Below, one piece after another: positions 29,448 to 39,286 of a DNA stretch of 64,000 bases (position 1 is the stretch's first letter; each line of letters starts with the position of its first letter). Under the pieces are notes generated by a model. That model was not told the DNA's origin. It saw only the letters and a list, made by a program, of their open reading frames with translations, and ran no database searches. Source of the stretch: Hyphomicrobiales bacterium (GTDB lineage Bacteria; Pseudomonadota; Alphaproteobacteria; Rhizobiales; Rhizobiaceae). The DNA is taken from contig UBZT01000009.1 of the NCBI GenBank assembly GCA_900470155.1, positions 248,001 through 312,000 on the forward strand, written 5' to 3'. The position numbers and the translations under genes were made by a program.

Positions 29448-29708
29448 GTGTTGGAGATCGCCAAACAACCGCTGACGATCTACCTTGATCCGGACATCGT
29501 TGCCCGGATCGAGGCTCTGATTTGTGCCGGTCGTTTTGCCAATGCCAGCCAGGTTATGCAGGAAGCACTTGTGCTGTGGTTGACCGCGTTCAATCAGCAG
29601 CAGTTCGAACTGGAACTCAAGAAAGCCTATGAAACAACATTGACCTTGGGCGGGCGAGAATGTGTGAACACAGCGACGTTCCTGCGTACGTTGGGTGACC
29701 TGGCCTGA
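29448..29708 (+). CDS. Orphan ribbon-helix-helix (ParD/CopG-like) protein
   Basis: 86 residues. The N-terminal half matches a ribbon-helix-helix antitoxin or repressor: PLTIYLDPDIVARIEALICAG, followed by FANASQVMQEALVLW (the beta strand, then two helices). The remaining residues have no clear fold. No ParE or other toxin frame is adjacent on either strand, so it is either an orphan antitoxin or a small repressor. It sits between the two fumarase genes and could regulate one of them. GTG at 29448 is assumed; the ribosome site is weak. Confidence 0.6.
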   Translation: MLEIAKQPLTIYLDPDIVARIEALICAGRFANASQVMQEALVLWLTAFNQQQFELELKKAYETTLTLGGRECVNTATFLRTLGDLA

Positions 29709-29831
29709 CTTCACCCGGCTCGCCACGCTCGCTCGTCAAAGCGCCTCCCTTCTTTAGAATCATTGAAATTTAACCCCCATCACCGTAAACAGCCGCCATC
29801 CGACAACCTGCCGCTGAAAGGCTCTGGACTG

Positions 29832-31439
29832 ATGGCTGACGATCTCTTTCCTCTTGGCGAAGACAAGACCCCCTACCGCAAGCTGACCTCCGACTATGTG
29901 TCTGTCGAAACTTTCAAGGGCCAGGAGATCCTCAACGTGGATCCGGAGGGCTTGAGACTGCTGGCAGAGGCCGCCCTGTCCGACATCAACCACCTGCTCC
30001 GCCCTGGCCACCTGAAGCAGCTAGCGTCGATCCTTGAGGATCCGGAAGCGACCGACAACGATCGCTTTGTCGCCTACGACTTGCTGAAGAACGCCAATAT
30101 CGCAGCCGGCGGTGTCCTGCCAATGTGCCAGGACACCGGCACGGCGATCGTCATGGGCAAGAAGGGCCGGCGTGTCTGGACCGATGGCGGCGACTACGAG
30201 GCGCTGGCCGCCGGCGTTCGTGATGCCTATGAGCGCCGCAACCTGCGTTACTCGCAGCTGGCGCCCTTGAAGATGTTCGAGGAAAAGAACACCAAGACCA
30301 ACCTGCCGGCGCAGATCGAAATCTACGAGGAAGGCGAGGACGCCTACAAGTTCCTGTTCATGGCCAAGGGCGGCGGCTCGGCCAACAAGACCTTCCTCTA
30401 TCAGGGCACCCCCTCGCTGCTGACCAAGGACCGCATGATCGACTTCCTCAAGGAGAAGATCCTCACGCTGGGAACAGCAGCCTGCCCCCCCTACCATCTG
30501 GCGATCGTCATCGGCGGCCTGTCTGCCGAGATGACGCTGAAAACGGTCAAGCTCGCTTCGGCGCGCTATCTCGACTGTCTCCCCACGGAGGGCTCCGAGA
30601 GCGGGCATGCCTTCCGGGATATCGAGATGGAGCAGGAAATCCACAAGCTGACCCAGTCAATGGGTGTCGGTGCCCAGTTCGGCGGCAAGTATTTCTGTCA
30701 TGACGTTCGTGTGATCCGCCTGCCCCGTCATGGCGCCTCATTGCCGATCGGCCTTGGTGTTTCCTGTTCCGCCGATCGTCAGGCCATGGGCAAGATCACC
30801 CGGGACGGGATCTATATCGAGCAGTTGGAGACCGATCCGTCGAAATACATGCCCGAGATCGACGAGGCCGCCCTGTCGTCGTCGATGATCAAGATCGACC
30901 TCAATCAGCCGATGAGCGCCATACTCGCCGAACTCACCCGGCACCCGGTCAAGACGCGACTGTCACTCACGGGCACCATCATCGTTGCCCGCGACCTCGC
31001 CCATTCCAAGATCCGCGAGCGACTGGAAAAGGGCGAAGGTATGCCGGACTACATGAAAAACCATCCGGTCTACTACGCGGGCCCGGCCAAGACCCCGACT
31101 GGTTTTGCCTCGGGCTCCTTCGGCCCGACGACGGCCGGTCGCATGGATAGTTACGTCGACCAGTTCCAGTCCTTCGGGGGATCGATGGTGATGCTCGCCA
31201 AGGGAAACCGCTCACGCGCCGTGCGCGAAGCTTGCAAGACCCATGGCGGATTCTATCTCGGCTCCATCGGTGGTCCGGCCGCACGCCTTGCCCAGGACTG
31301 CATCCGCAAGGTCGAGGTTCTCGAATACCCGGAACTGGGTATGGAAGCGGTCTGGAAAATCGAGGTTGAAGATTTCCCTGCCTTCATCGTTACTGATGAC
31401 AAGGGAAATGATTTCTTCCAGGAATTCAATCTCGGCTGA
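29832..31439 (+). CDS. fumA: Fumarate hydratase, class I ([4Fe-4S])
   Basis: Oxygen-sensitive iron-sulfur fumarase, 535 residues, with both alpha and beta regions fused. Cys ligands of the cluster appear in [20 protein letters not shown] and [11 protein letters not shown]. Further signatures are [26 protein letters not shown] and [16 protein letters not shown] at 29832 ([11 protein letters not shown]) is the likely start; a TTG at 29763 is in frame. Having both fumarase classes next to each other would allow flux when iron or oxygen conditions inactivate one; that reading is inference. Confidence 0.93.
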   Translation: MADDLFPLGEDKTPYRKLTSDYVSVETFKGQEILNVDPEGLRLLAEAALSDINHLLRPGHLKQLASILEDPEATDNDRFVAYDLLKNANIAAGGVLPMCQDTGTAIVMGKKGRRVWTDGGDYEALAAGVRDAYERRNLRYSQLAPLKMFEEKNTKTNLPAQIEIYEEGEDAYKFLFMAKGGGSANKTFLYQGTPSLLTKDRMIDFLKEKILTLGTAACPPYHLAIVIGGLSAEMTLKTVKLASARYLDCLPTEGSESGHAFRDIEMEQEIHKLTQSMGVGAQFGGKYFCHDVRVIRLPRHGASLPIGLGVSCSADRQAMGKITRDGIYIEQLETDPSKYMPEIDEAALSSSMIKIDLNQPMSAILAELTRHPVKTRLSLTGTIIVARDLAHSKIRERLEKGEGMPDYMKNHPVYYAGPAKTPTGFASGSFGPTTAGRMDSYVDQFQSFGGSMVMLAKGNRSRAVREACKTHGGFYLGSIGGPAARLAQDCIRKVEVLEYPELGMEAVWKIEVEDFPAFIVTDDKGNDFFQEFNLG

Positions 31440-31645
31440 ACCTAATTTTCCGCCAGGCCTGGCGACCAAAAAGTTCGCCGGGCCTATACATTGCTTTAAA
31501 AACAAAGGCTTGCGCAGCCTGGCAGTCGCAATGCAAGTTTGCATGCATGATTTGTCACATCGATATAATTAAACATTTTCAAAGTTTTTATCGATAAACA
31601 ATTTCTTGGGACTAGAAGGTCCGACCAATCTACTGGAGTTGGCCG

Positions 31646-32710
31646 ATGACGACGGCGCCACCGCCCAAAGCGCAGGTAACTGACGTGGCGGCACAGATCT
31701 CATTCGCAATGCGCACAATGGGCGTCGCTCCCATTCCGCGCAATTACGAGCTGTTTTACGAGGCCTATATTGGCTCCAATCCGGCACTGACCCGCGAGCT
31801 TGCGGCCCTTGGCAGCAAGGCGACGCAGGACGAACTTGACGCTATCGGCGAGCAATATTTCGGCAGCCATCAGGGCCGCGCAATCGAAAATGCCCACACC
31901 AAGCTGATCGGTGAGCTTGAAAGCCTGCTGAGGGTCCTGCAACAGGAACAGACCTCGCTGGAAAGCTACAACAAACTGCTGGGCGAAACCTACAGCCGCA
32001 TCAATTCCAAAAGCAATTCGAGCGCGGACATTCTGCGCAGTGCGATCACCATCCTGACCGAAGCCACCGGCAGCACCATGGCACATGGTGAGCGAACCGT
32101 GTCCCAGGTGTCGCAAAAATCGCATGAAATGGATCTCGTCCGCAAGGAACTCGACGAATACAAACGGATCGCCAACACGGATTCATTGACCCGTATTGCC
32201 AATCGGCGCGCCTTTGATGAAAAGCTGTCTGCCGTCTACGCCAACGACGGCCATACGCTCTCCGCCCTGGTCCTGGCCGACATCGACAATTTCAAGAAGG
32301 TCAATGACGCATACGGTCATCCCGTCGGCGACAAGATTCTGGCCACGGTCGCGAATGTCATCCGGGCAAATGTCCGCAAGGACTGCTTCGTTGCCCGCAC
32401 TGGCGGCGAGGAATTCGCCATCATCATCGACGGTAACACTGTCGAGGAAGTCAATCAGATCTGCGAGCGGGTCAGGGTCGCTTTGGAAACAACCCCGTTC
32501 AAGAATTCCAAGACCGGCGTCAACTACGGTCCTGTGACCATTTCCCTCGGCTATTGCATGGCAACCGATGCGGAGGACGCGGGCGAACTGTATGCCAAAT
32601 CGGACATCGCGCTCTACTGCGCCAAGAATGCAGGTCGCAACCGCACCAAGCTCTACGAAGACGGAATGAAGAAGGACTTCACCAAGAGCTGGCTGATCTA
32701 CAAGCGGTAA
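31646..32710 (+). CDS. Diguanylate cyclase (GGDEF domain)
   Basis: 354 residues. An N-terminal helical region (about 1-170) without a known sensor fold, ending in a coiled coil, is followed by a GGDEF domain with DSLTRIANRRAF, ADIDNFKKVND and the active-site GGEEF at 253-257. It should make cyclic di-GMP. The inhibitory I-site RxxD is altered: the segment reads RKDC (244-247), with Cys in place of Asp, so product inhibition may be weak. No EAL domain and no signal peptide; the protein is cytoplasmic. ATG at 31646 has GGAG seven bases upstream. Confidence 0.9.
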   Translation: MTTAPPPKAQVTDVAAQISFAMRTMGVAPIPRNYELFYEAYIGSNPALTRELAALGSKATQDELDAIGEQYFGSHQGRAIENAHTKLIGELESLLRVLQQEQTSLESYNKLLGETYSRINSKSNSSADILRSAITILTEATGSTMAHGERTVSQVSQKSHEMDLVRKELDEYKRIANTDSLTRIANRRAFDEKLSAVYANDGHTLSALVLADIDNFKKVNDAYGHPVGDKILATVANVIRANVRKDCFVARTGGEEFAIIIDGNTVEEVNQICERVRVALETTPFKNSKTGVNYGPVTISLGYCMATDAEDAGELYAKSDIALYCAKNAGRNRTKLYEDGMKKDFTKSWLIYKR

Positions 32711-32716
32711 GCGTGC

Positions 32717-32738
32717 GCCCGCGCTTGAGTGCGCGGGC
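32717..32738. terminator. GC-rich hairpin between convergent GGDEF and PPOX-like genes
   Basis: GCCCGCGC (32717-32724) and GCGCGGGC (32731-32738) form an 8-bp stem with a six-base loop, 7 nt after the GGDEF stop. No T-run follows, so the terminator role is only probable. Confidence 0.45.
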
Positions 32739-32747
32739 TATGTGCAA

Positions 32748-33356
32748 CTACCACATGGTCTTTGCCGCACGCGCCGGCCATTCCCGGTCGTACGTTTCCT
32801 TGTCGAAATCAGCCTTTGCCGCCTTCAGAAGATCGCCGGGTGTCGGCAACTGGCCAGGATCGACCCGAACGTCCGGGTTCCACAGATCCGCACGCATGAT
32901 AGCGCGCGCGCACTGGAAATAGACCTCGTCGATCGAAATCACGATCACGCTGCGCGGGTGTTTCAGGTCCATTTCGAAGCTGGCCAGCAGTGCCGGCTCA
33001 ACCGAGACGACCGCTTTTCCATTGACACGTATTGCTGTGTTCGAACCCGGGATGAGGAACATCAGGGCAACGCGCGGATCCCGCACGATATTGAGCAGCG
33101 AATCGACGCGATTGTTACCGCGCCAGTCGGGCATGGACAGTGTCGTTTCGTCCTCAACACGCACAACCGCGCCACGATCTCCGCGTGGAGAGCAATCGAG
33201 TCCCTCCGGTCCGACGGTGGCCAAGGCAACGAAGGGAGAGATTTCGATCATCTGGCGATACTGCGCCGTCAAAACCCGTGTGACCTTGGCAACCGAGGCC
33301 TCGGATACATCACCATAAATCTGCTTCAACTGTTCTGCGGTCCGGATCACGTTCAT
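32748..33356 (-). CDS. Pyridoxamine 5'-phosphate oxidase-like FMN-binding protein (DR2398 type)
   Basis: 202 residues with the split-barrel flavin fold: PFVALATVGPEGLDCSPRGD, shown as PFVALATVG and LDCSPRGD, then LNIVRDPRVALMFLIPG and IRVNGKAVVS. The segment order fits the PPOX-class DR2398 subgroup. The substrate is unknown; it is unlikely to be a true PdxH. ATG at 33356 (MNVIRTAEQ) has AGGAG seven bases upstream; the longer frame is not conserved. It is downstream of the alpha/beta hydrolase on the same strand (85 bp). Confidence 0.8.
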   Translation of the reverse strand: MNVIRTAEQLKQIYGDVSEASVAKVTRVLTAQYRQMIEISPFVALATVGPEGLDCSPRGDRGAVVRVEDETTLSMPDWRGNNRVDSLLNIVRDPRVALMFLIPGSNTAIRVNGKAVVSVEPALLASFEMDLKHPRSVIVISIDEVYFQCARAIMRADLWNPDVRVDPGQLPTPGDLLKAAKADFDKETYDREWPARAAKTMW

Positions 33357-33441
33357 GCTGTCTCTCCTGAGCGTAGCGGGCATTGCCGCGCTGAAGGCAG
33401 CATTCCATGTCACAGGCTCCTAGAAAAGACTGATGACAAGC

Positions 33442-34368
33442 CTATGACACTGCACGGTGTCCGGAAGCGTCGTTCGCCGGATCCCTCACGAGAAAATCGG
33501 CAACCGCACCGATCACCTCGGGAGCACTGACGATCCGCCGGTGCCCATGACCATTGGCCCAGAGATGCCGCACCTTCGGCGACAAGCCAATATAGCGCTG
33601 CGCATGACCGACATTCACTTCCTTGTCGTCCTCTGCATGCACCACCAGCAGCGGACGATCAATGCGCCGCGCCGCCGTGACCGTGTCGAGTTGCTCGACC
33701 CCGACACCGACATACTGCTCAGCCCGCGCACGCATGGCCGCCATGCTGCGCCGGCCAAGGCCGATCGTCGACGCGAATCCGGCAAAAACCTCACCCATGC
33801 TGGAAGGCGCTCCGATGAGCACGATGCGTTCAGCTCTGAGACTTGACCGCTCGCCAAACACCCCACCTGCAGCCGTCATGACGGCCGCGCCACCGAAGGA
33901 GTGTCCAACCACACCGTCAAAGGGACCAAAATGCCGCTCCGTGGCGCCGATGGCCTCGGCGGCGAGCCGGAGATCAAGCCGGCGTCCGCTGGATACGCCA
34001 TGCCCCGGAAGGTCAAGCAAGACTACCTCGGCGCCTGCCGCACTCAGGCCCAAGGCAAGGTCGACCAGGTATTCCGCCCGGGAGCCCCATCCATGAACCA
34101 CCAGCAGCCGCGGCGTCCCGCGCGGGCTTGTTCCGCTCGCCAGATGATACGTGCCGACATTGCCGACAGACGTCGGCAAGCGCACAAGCGCGGCATTTTT
34201 CAGCGTCTGCTGGCCCGCCATAAACACGCGCTTTGCTTTCTCCCCTTTCGGCTGACGGCCGGGTGTGCGACAGAAGAGCTTGAAAGCGAGGCTGCCGGAC
34301 AGCCTGGGTGACAGCGCCTCCAGTCGGGAGAATCCGAAACGGATGACCTTGAAAGCGAAGGATGTCAT
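33442..34368 (-). CDS. Alpha/beta-hydrolase
   Basis: 308 residues with the alpha/beta-hydrolase triad: nucleophile Ser in VGHSFGGA, acid in VHAEDDKEV and His in NGHGHRR. An oxyanion-hole-like VVHGWGS is near residue 90. The substrate is unknown. It is divergent from a MarR regulator with a perfect palindrome between, so it is likely repressed by that regulator; MarR-controlled hydrolases often deal with aromatic or antimicrobial compounds. Confidence 0.85.
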   Translation of the reverse strand: MTSFAFKVIRFGFSRLEALSPRLSGSLAFKLFCRTPGRQPKGEKAKRVFMAGQQTLKNAALVRLPTSVGNVGTYHLASGTSPRGTPRLLVVHGWGSRAEYLVDLALGLSAAGAEVVLLDLPGHGVSSGRRLDLRLAAEAIGATERHFGPFDGVVGHSFGGAAVMTAAGGVFGERSSLRAERIVLIGAPSSMGEVFAGFASTIGLGRRSMAAMRARAEQYVGVGVEQLDTVTAARRIDRPLLVVHAEDDKEVNVGHAQRYIGLSPKVRHLWANGHGHRRIVSAPEVIGAVADFLVRDPANDASGHRAVS

Positions 34369-34387
34369 AGTCGGAGATCCAATTTAA

Positions 34388-34403
34388 TGTTCAATATTGA
34401 ACA
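34388..34403. promoter_or_regulatory. Perfect 16-bp palindromic operator between hydrolase and marR-type genes
   Basis: TGTTCAATATTGAACA is a perfect palindrome centred in the 48-bp gap between the two divergent genes. Size, symmetry and AT-rich centre are those of MarR operators. It would cover both promoters and give joint repression and autoregulation. Confidence 0.8.
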
Positions 34404-34416
34404 ATAAAGTACAAGA

Positions 34417-34920
34417 ATGAACAAAAATCAAGCCTTCCCTTGGGATCACCCCCGTTTTCGCAGCTGGATATCCGTCGGCCGCGCCTGCCAGCTGATGCAA
34501 CAGGCGCTCACACGGGCGCTCGCTCCCTTGGACATCAAGCCGCCGCATCTCGATATCCTGGTGAATCTTTACCGTTTTGAAGCGATCTCGCAGCAGGAAC
34601 TGGCCCGCAAGCTGCTTGTCGGCCGCTCCAATATGAGCATGCTGCTCCCACAAATGGAAAAACGTGGTCTGTTGGAGCGCCGCCCCGATCAGCGCGACAA
34701 GCGCATATTAAGGCTGTCCCTGACCGTTGAGGGACGAGCTCTCACCGAGCAGGCGATGCTCATCCAGACAGATCTGATCGAGCGCACGCTGTCTGCAACC
34801 CCGCTTGAGGACTGCTTGAAGATGGCCGACAGCATGGACAAGCTGATTCAGCGGATGTTGGCTGCCGATCTTGGCGAGGACGCGCATGACGTTGCCCCAA
34901 TCAGCGAGGATCGCGGCTGA
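34417..34920 (+). CDS. MarR-family transcriptional regulator
   Basis: 167 residues with the MarR winged helix: LDILVNLYRFEAISQQELARKLLVGRSN (in part: QQELARKLLVGRSNMS as recognition helix) and the wing RRPDQRDKRILRLSLT. No cysteine sensor is seen, so the ligand is probably a small molecule. It probably binds the palindrome 15-30 bp upstream of its own start and represses itself and the divergent hydrolase. Its last 20 bp overlap the convergent DUF971 gene. Confidence 0.92.
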   Translation: MNKNQAFPWDHPRFRSWISVGRACQLMQQALTRALAPLDIKPPHLDILVNLYRFEAISQQELARKLLVGRSNMSMLLPQMEKRGLLERRPDQRDKRILRLSLTVEGRALTEQAMLIQTDLIERTLSATPLEDCLKMADSMDKLIQRMLAADLGEDAHDVAPISEDRG

Positions 34921-35263
34921 GCCCCTTGGTGGCGAGTTCACCTTCATATTCGGCGAATTTCGCCGCGCCGCCGTCTCCAAGTTCGCGCAGATAGATCCAG
35001 GTGAAAATGCCGGTGTCGTGGCCGTCGTCGAAGCCGATACGCACCGCATAGTTTCCGGTCGGGGTCATCGACTTGATCGTGACGTTGCGCTTGCCCGGCA
35101 CGGTCACCTTTTGCCCCGGACCATGCCCCTGCACTTCGGCTGACGGTGACAGAACCCGAAGCATCTCGGCCGGCAATTGCGCCACGAACCCGTCATTGAA
35201 GCTGACGGTCAAAAGACGGCGGTCTGTAGAAACCTTGAGTTCGCTGGGCCAGGTGTCGCTCAT
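34901..35263 (-). CDS. DUF971 (gamma-butyrobetaine hydroxylase N-terminal-like) protein
   Basis: 120 residues from ATG at 35263 (MSDTWPSEL). It has the DUF971 pattern: WPSELKVS, LLTVSFNDG, LPAEMLRVLSPSAEVQGHG and DDGHDTGIFTWIYLRELG. Stand-alone DUF971 proteins occur widely; in other bacteria they are linked with iron-sulfur or MRP proteins, but the function is not settled. It is divergent from moaA. Confidence 0.85.
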   Translation of the reverse strand: MSDTWPSELKVSTDRRLLTVSFNDGFVAQLPAEMLRVLSPSAEVQGHGPGQKVTVPGKRNVTIKSMTPTGNYAVRIGFDDGHDTGIFTWIYLRELGDGGAAKFAEYEGELATKGLSRDPR

Positions 35264-35418
35264 GCCGGTTCTCACTCGATCAAATTCGCAAAATTGTGCA
35301 GCACAGGTAGGGCCTTGGCCAACCCCGTGCAAGAGAATTTGAATGACTATTCAGGTCAGTTCGCTTGACGCTTCGACGGTGCGAGCCCACATTACGGCAA
35401 ACATCGGGAGACCTGAAA

Positions 35419-36465
35419 TTGGATCACAGCCCTGCCTCATGGCAAACTGCAGCGCCGCTCGCAGAGCGAACCGCGCCGATGATCGACCCGTTTGGCCGGA
35501 GCGTCACCTATCTGCGGGTCTCGGTTACCGATCGTTGCGACTTCCGCTGCACCTATTGCATGGCGGAAAACATGACCTTCTTGCCAAAGAAGGACCTGCT
35601 GACGCTGGAAGAGCTGGACCGCCTCTGTTCCGCCTTCATCGCCAAGGGTGTGCGCAAGCTGAGGCTGACCGGCGGCGAACCGCTGGTCCGCAAGAACATC
35701 ATGTTTCTCATCCGCGGCCTGTCACGTCACCTCGGCGACGGTCTCGACGAACTGACACTGACGACCAATGGCTCGCAGCTTGCGCGCCATGCCGCCGAAC
35801 TGGCCGACTGCGGCGTGCGCCGGATCAATGTTTCGCTCGACACGCTGGATCCTGCCAAATTCAAGTCGATCACCCGGTGGGGTGAACTCGACAAGGTCAT
35901 GGAAGGCATCAAGGCAGCCCAGGCTGCAGGCATTCATGTCAAGTTGAATGCCGTGGCCCTCAAGGATTTCAACGAAGCGGAAATTCCTGACCTGATGTCA
36001 TTCGCCCATGCAGAAGGCATGGACCTGACGCTGATCGAAACCATGCCGATGGGTGAAACGGGCGAGGATCGCACCGACCAGTATCTGCCGCTGTCGCTTG
36101 TGCGCAGCAGGCTGGAAGAACGCTTCACGCTGAAGGAAATCCCCTACAAGACAGGCGGGCCGGCGCGGTATGTCGAAGTCGGGGAAACCGGTGGACGATT
36201 GGGCTTCATTACGCCGCTGACGCATAATTTCTGCGAGAGCTGCAACCGCGTCCGCCTGACCTGCACGGGCACGCTCTATATGTGTCTCGGCCAGGACGAT
36301 GCGGCAGACCTTCGCACAGCGCTTCGTGCATCCGATGACAATGCCTATCTGTCGGCGGCAATCGACGAAGCGATCACCCGCAAGCCCAAGGGGCATGATT
36401 TCATCATCGACCGCGATCATCGAAAACCCGCGGTCGGTCGCCACATGAGCGTCACCGGCGGCTAA
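35419..36465 (+). CDS. moaA: GTP 3',8-cyclase MoaA
   Basis: Radical SAM enzyme of the first step of molybdenum-cofactor synthesis. 348 residues. The N-terminal cluster motif is CDFRCTYC (CxxxCxxC), and the C-terminal cluster Cys are in [14 protein letters not shown]. Others are LRLTGGEP and LTTNG, and the protein ends in Gly-Gly, needed for activity in the family. TTG at 35419 with GGGAG eight bases upstream fits the usual length; ATG at 35479 would remove the N-terminal 20 residues. mobA and mobB lie 4 kb downstream. Confidence 0.94.
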   Translation: MDHSPASWQTAAPLAERTAPMIDPFGRSVTYLRVSVTDRCDFRCTYCMAENMTFLPKKDLLTLEELDRLCSAFIAKGVRKLRLTGGEPLVRKNIMFLIRGLSRHLGDGLDELTLTTNGSQLARHAAELADCGVRRINVSLDTLDPAKFKSITRWGELDKVMEGIKAAQAAGIHVKLNAVALKDFNEAEIPDLMSFAHAEGMDLTLIETMPMGETGEDRTDQYLPLSLVRSRLEERFTLKEIPYKTGGPARYVEVGETGGRLGFITPLTHNFCESCNRVRLTCTGTLYMCLGQDDAADLRTALRASDDNAYLSAAIDEAITRKPKGHDFIIDRDHRKPAVGRHMSVTGG

Positions 36466-36471
36466 CCGCCG
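36456..36471 (+). terminator. Small hairpin at the moaA stop
   Basis: CGGCGG (36456-36461) and CCGCCG (36466-36471) enclose the stop codon in a four-base loop. It is short and lacks a T-run; a weak terminator at best between convergent moaA and the chemoreceptor gene. Confidence 0.3.
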
Positions 36472-36497
36472 CCGGCTCTATTCATACCAAGTGGACC

Positions 36498-39032
36498 TCA
36501 GGCACTCCGTCGCAGCGGCTGCCGCTGTGCATGCGGTGCCTCGGTCCGGAAGTGCTCGATCTTGGCCATCAGGTTTTCGACCCGCTGGCGAAGCCCATGG
36601 ATTTCAGCATTGTTTTCCTCGACCATGGCGGCGTTCTGCTGGGTGATCAGTTCGACGTCTCGAACGGCGCTCGTTACCTCGCTGATGCCGGTGGACTGTT
36701 CACGGGTTGCGGCTGAAATCGTTTCGACAAGCCCCTGAACTTCCTCGACCTGATTGATGATCGTCTGCAGGACTTCGCCGGTGTTCTCGACCAGTTCCAC
36801 ACCCGATTTGACCTGGCCCCCGCTGACCGAAATCAGCGCCTTGATCTCCTTGGCCGCATTCGCGCAGCGCTGGGCAAGGTCACGAACTTCCTGTGCCACG
36901 ACAGCAAATCCACGCCCGGCTTCACCGGCGCGCGCCGCTTCGACGCCGGCGTTGAGAGCCAGCAGGTTGGTCTGGAAGGCAATTTCATCGATGACGCCGA
37001 TGATGGTCGAGATCTTGTCGGATGAGCGGCTGATCTCAGCCATCGCCTCGACCGCCTTCTTGACCACGACGCCGGACTGCCGGGCATGATCTCGCGCCGA
37101 GGCCACCGAGCGTGCGGTCCGACCGGCGCCATCCGCCGTTGATCGAACCACGTCGCTCAGATGCGACAGCGCGCGCACGCTCTCTTCCAGTGCCGCGGCC
37201 TGCTGTTCGGTGCGGCGGGCAAGATCATCGGCTGAGACGGCAAGGTTCTCCGTGCCGGCATTGATGTCCGCGCTGGCACCACGCACGTCCTCGAGCGTCA
37301 GACGCAGGGCTTCGACGGCATGGTTGTAGGTGGTTGCCATGGCCACGAAGTCCGCCGGCAGATCTTCCCGCATGTTGACATTGAGGTGGCCATTGGCAAG
37401 CGCCTGGAGCACCGATGACAGTGCCTCAAGGGCTGCACGTTGATCAGCCTCGACCCGCGCACGCTCCTCTGCCCGCTGTTCAGTCTCGCGCGCCGACAAT
37501 TGGCGCGACTGTGTTGCCTCTTCTTCCAGGCGCCTGTTTTCCAGCGCGGCATCTCTGAACACCGTCACGGAACGAACCATGTCGCCGATCTCGTCACCAC
37601 GATTGCGCCCCTCGATGGGCACGGACAGGTCGCCATTCGCCAGGCGCGACATCACACCGGTGATCCGCTTCAATGGCCCACGCAATGTTTCGATCAACAT
37701 CAGACCGCCGACAATCGCCAACAGTGTGCCGAGCACCATCGTGATAATCGAGATGCTTGCCGATCGTTCGCTGTCTTCCTTGCCGACCTCCTGCGCATTG
37801 CTGACAAAGTCGCGCAGAGATGCCATCGCCGTCGAGACATAGTCGGTGGATGCGAGCCGCAGGGCCTGCCAGCTCTCTCCGGCCATCAGGAGGGCCTGCG
37901 AATTGTCCTCGATCGTCTTCAGGCGTGGTGCAATGGTCTTCGGAAAATCGCGCAGCGCACTGTTCTTTGATCCAAGCTCGGAAATCCGCGCAGCCATCTC
38001 GGCAAGCGCCGAGACGTTCGACAGAACGATCCCGCGCGAGGCCTCATCCAGGCTTCCGAGCATTTTCTGCACGCGCAGTTCCAGCGTTGCGATCTCCATC
38101 GCCGCGTCATCGACCAGGCTCATGAGTTCCTTCTGGTCCGCGACAAGCTTGTCGAGGCCGACAAATCGGTCGGCGGCCACATCGCTGTTCTTGGAAGCCT
38201 GCAGCGTGATTTTCTGTTCGATCAGGACAAGCTCGGACAACACTTTGTTCAGGCCTTGCGCCTTGGCGTCATCGGAATCTGTCGATTTCAAGATCGCGTC
38301 GATCCGGCTCATGGCGCCGGCCACCTCGTCGATCAGCACTTTACCCTTTTCGGAGGCGATTGCCTGAGCTTTGGCAAGATCCTTTTGCATCGCGCCGGCA
38401 TAGAGCTTGGCCTCATCGAGCTGCTCTGTCGGTGTAAATCCCATCTGAACCGCAACCCGGAGCTTACCGAGACGATCGATCAGCGACTGGAATGCCGATG
38501 CGTCGAACAGCAACTCCTTGGCGAAACGCTCCTTATCGGCAAGTTCCTTGCGGACGAAATCCACCTGCTTGACGATCTGCTTGCCATCGCCCTGCAAGGC
38601 TTCGACCGCATCGACCAGCCCGGTATCGAAGGCACTGCGCTGTTGATGGTTATCCCACATCGCCTTTGTCTGATCGCGCATGCGCTGCGGAAGCGCGCGC
38701 AGATCGCTAAGATCGGCATTCTGTGCCTGATCCGCAAGAACGCCATCAAGCACTGCAAGGCCGCTTTCCTGCATGTCGACGGCAGCCAGAACATTCTTGC
38801 GGCTGGCCTCTGTCGGATCAAGGCTGAATTCCTGCAAGCCACCCTGAACCTGCTCAAGATCGCTGATATTGCCGATCGTGGCGCGGGTGACGGTCATGTG
38901 GCCGTTCAACATAATGGCCGTTCGGTAACCCAGAAGTCCGACGCCTGCCATAAGCAGGACGAGAGGAACGACAAACAATAAAACCTTCGTAACAATTCTG
39001 CGGCTCTGCAGCAGGCGATCGATGAAACTCAT
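36498..39032 (-). CDS. Methyl-accepting chemotaxis protein
   Basis: 844-residue transmembrane chemoreceptor. Membrane helix at about 15-37, a large helical periplasmic sensing region (about 40-425), second helix near 430-452, then HAMP (LKRITGVMSRLANGDLSVPI), a second HAMP-like stretch (ANGHLNVNMREDLP) and the cytoplasmic signalling domain with the hairpin tip DEIAFQTNLLALNAGVEAAR. No C-terminal pentapeptide for CheR tethering is seen (ends PLRRSA). The periplasmic part is all-helical with no dCache fold that I recognise; the ligand is unknown. No other che gene is present here. Confidence 0.93.
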   Translation of the reverse strand: MSFIDRLLQSRRIVTKVLLFVVPLVLLMAGVGLLGYRTAIMLNGHMTVTRATIGNISDLEQVQGGLQEFSLDPTEASRKNVLAAVDMQESGLAVLDGVLADQAQNADLSDLRALPQRMRDQTKAMWDNHQQRSAFDTGLVDAVEALQGDGKQIVKQVDFVRKELADKERFAKELLFDASAFQSLIDRLGKLRVAVQMGFTPTEQLDEAKLYAGAMQKDLAKAQAIASEKGKVLIDEVAGAMSRIDAILKSTDSDDAKAQGLNKVLSELVLIEQKITLQASKNSDVAADRFVGLDKLVADQKELMSLVDDAAMEIATLELRVQKMLGSLDEASRGIVLSNVSALAEMAARISELGSKNSALRDFPKTIAPRLKTIEDNSQALLMAGESWQALRLASTDYVSTAMASLRDFVSNAQEVGKEDSERSASISIITMVLGTLLAIVGGLMLIETLRGPLKRITGVMSRLANGDLSVPIEGRNRGDEIGDMVRSVTVFRDAALENRRLEEEATQSRQLSARETEQRAEERARVEADQRAALEALSSVLQALANGHLNVNMREDLPADFVAMATTYNHAVEALRLTLEDVRGASADINAGTENLAVSADDLARRTEQQAAALEESVRALSHLSDVVRSTADGAGRTARSVASARDHARQSGVVVKKAVEAMAEISRSSDKISTIIGVIDEIAFQTNLLALNAGVEAARAGEAGRGFAVVAQEVRDLAQRCANAAKEIKALISVSGGQVKSGVELVENTGEVLQTIINQVEEVQGLVETISAATREQSTGISEVTSAVRDVELITQQNAAMVEENNAEIHGLRQRVENLMAKIEHFRTEAPHAQRQPLRRSA

Positions 39033-39286
39033 GAAACCCTCGGAACGAGGTCAGCGCCCACGCTTAAAAACATCTGCGCGGCGTCAAACAGGCGCTCCAC
39101 CTCATGTGGAACATGCCGATCGAGCTTCACCCGCCAAGTTTGAACAAAGGTTAACCGCCGCTCGTTTTTTTGGCATTTCATGCCAGTCCGGATACCTGAA
39201 CTTTTGTATTTTTAGCCAGAATATCGGTTCCGCCCTCTCCGACCTTGGTTTAGAAGGGTGCCTGCAAGTTTCAGGATCTTTTAAAA

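Noticed and set aside
29448..29708. A type II toxin-antitoxin module at the RHH gene
   Set aside because: No ParE-, RelE- or other toxin-like frame lies within several hundred bases on either strand; kept only as an orphan RHH protein.
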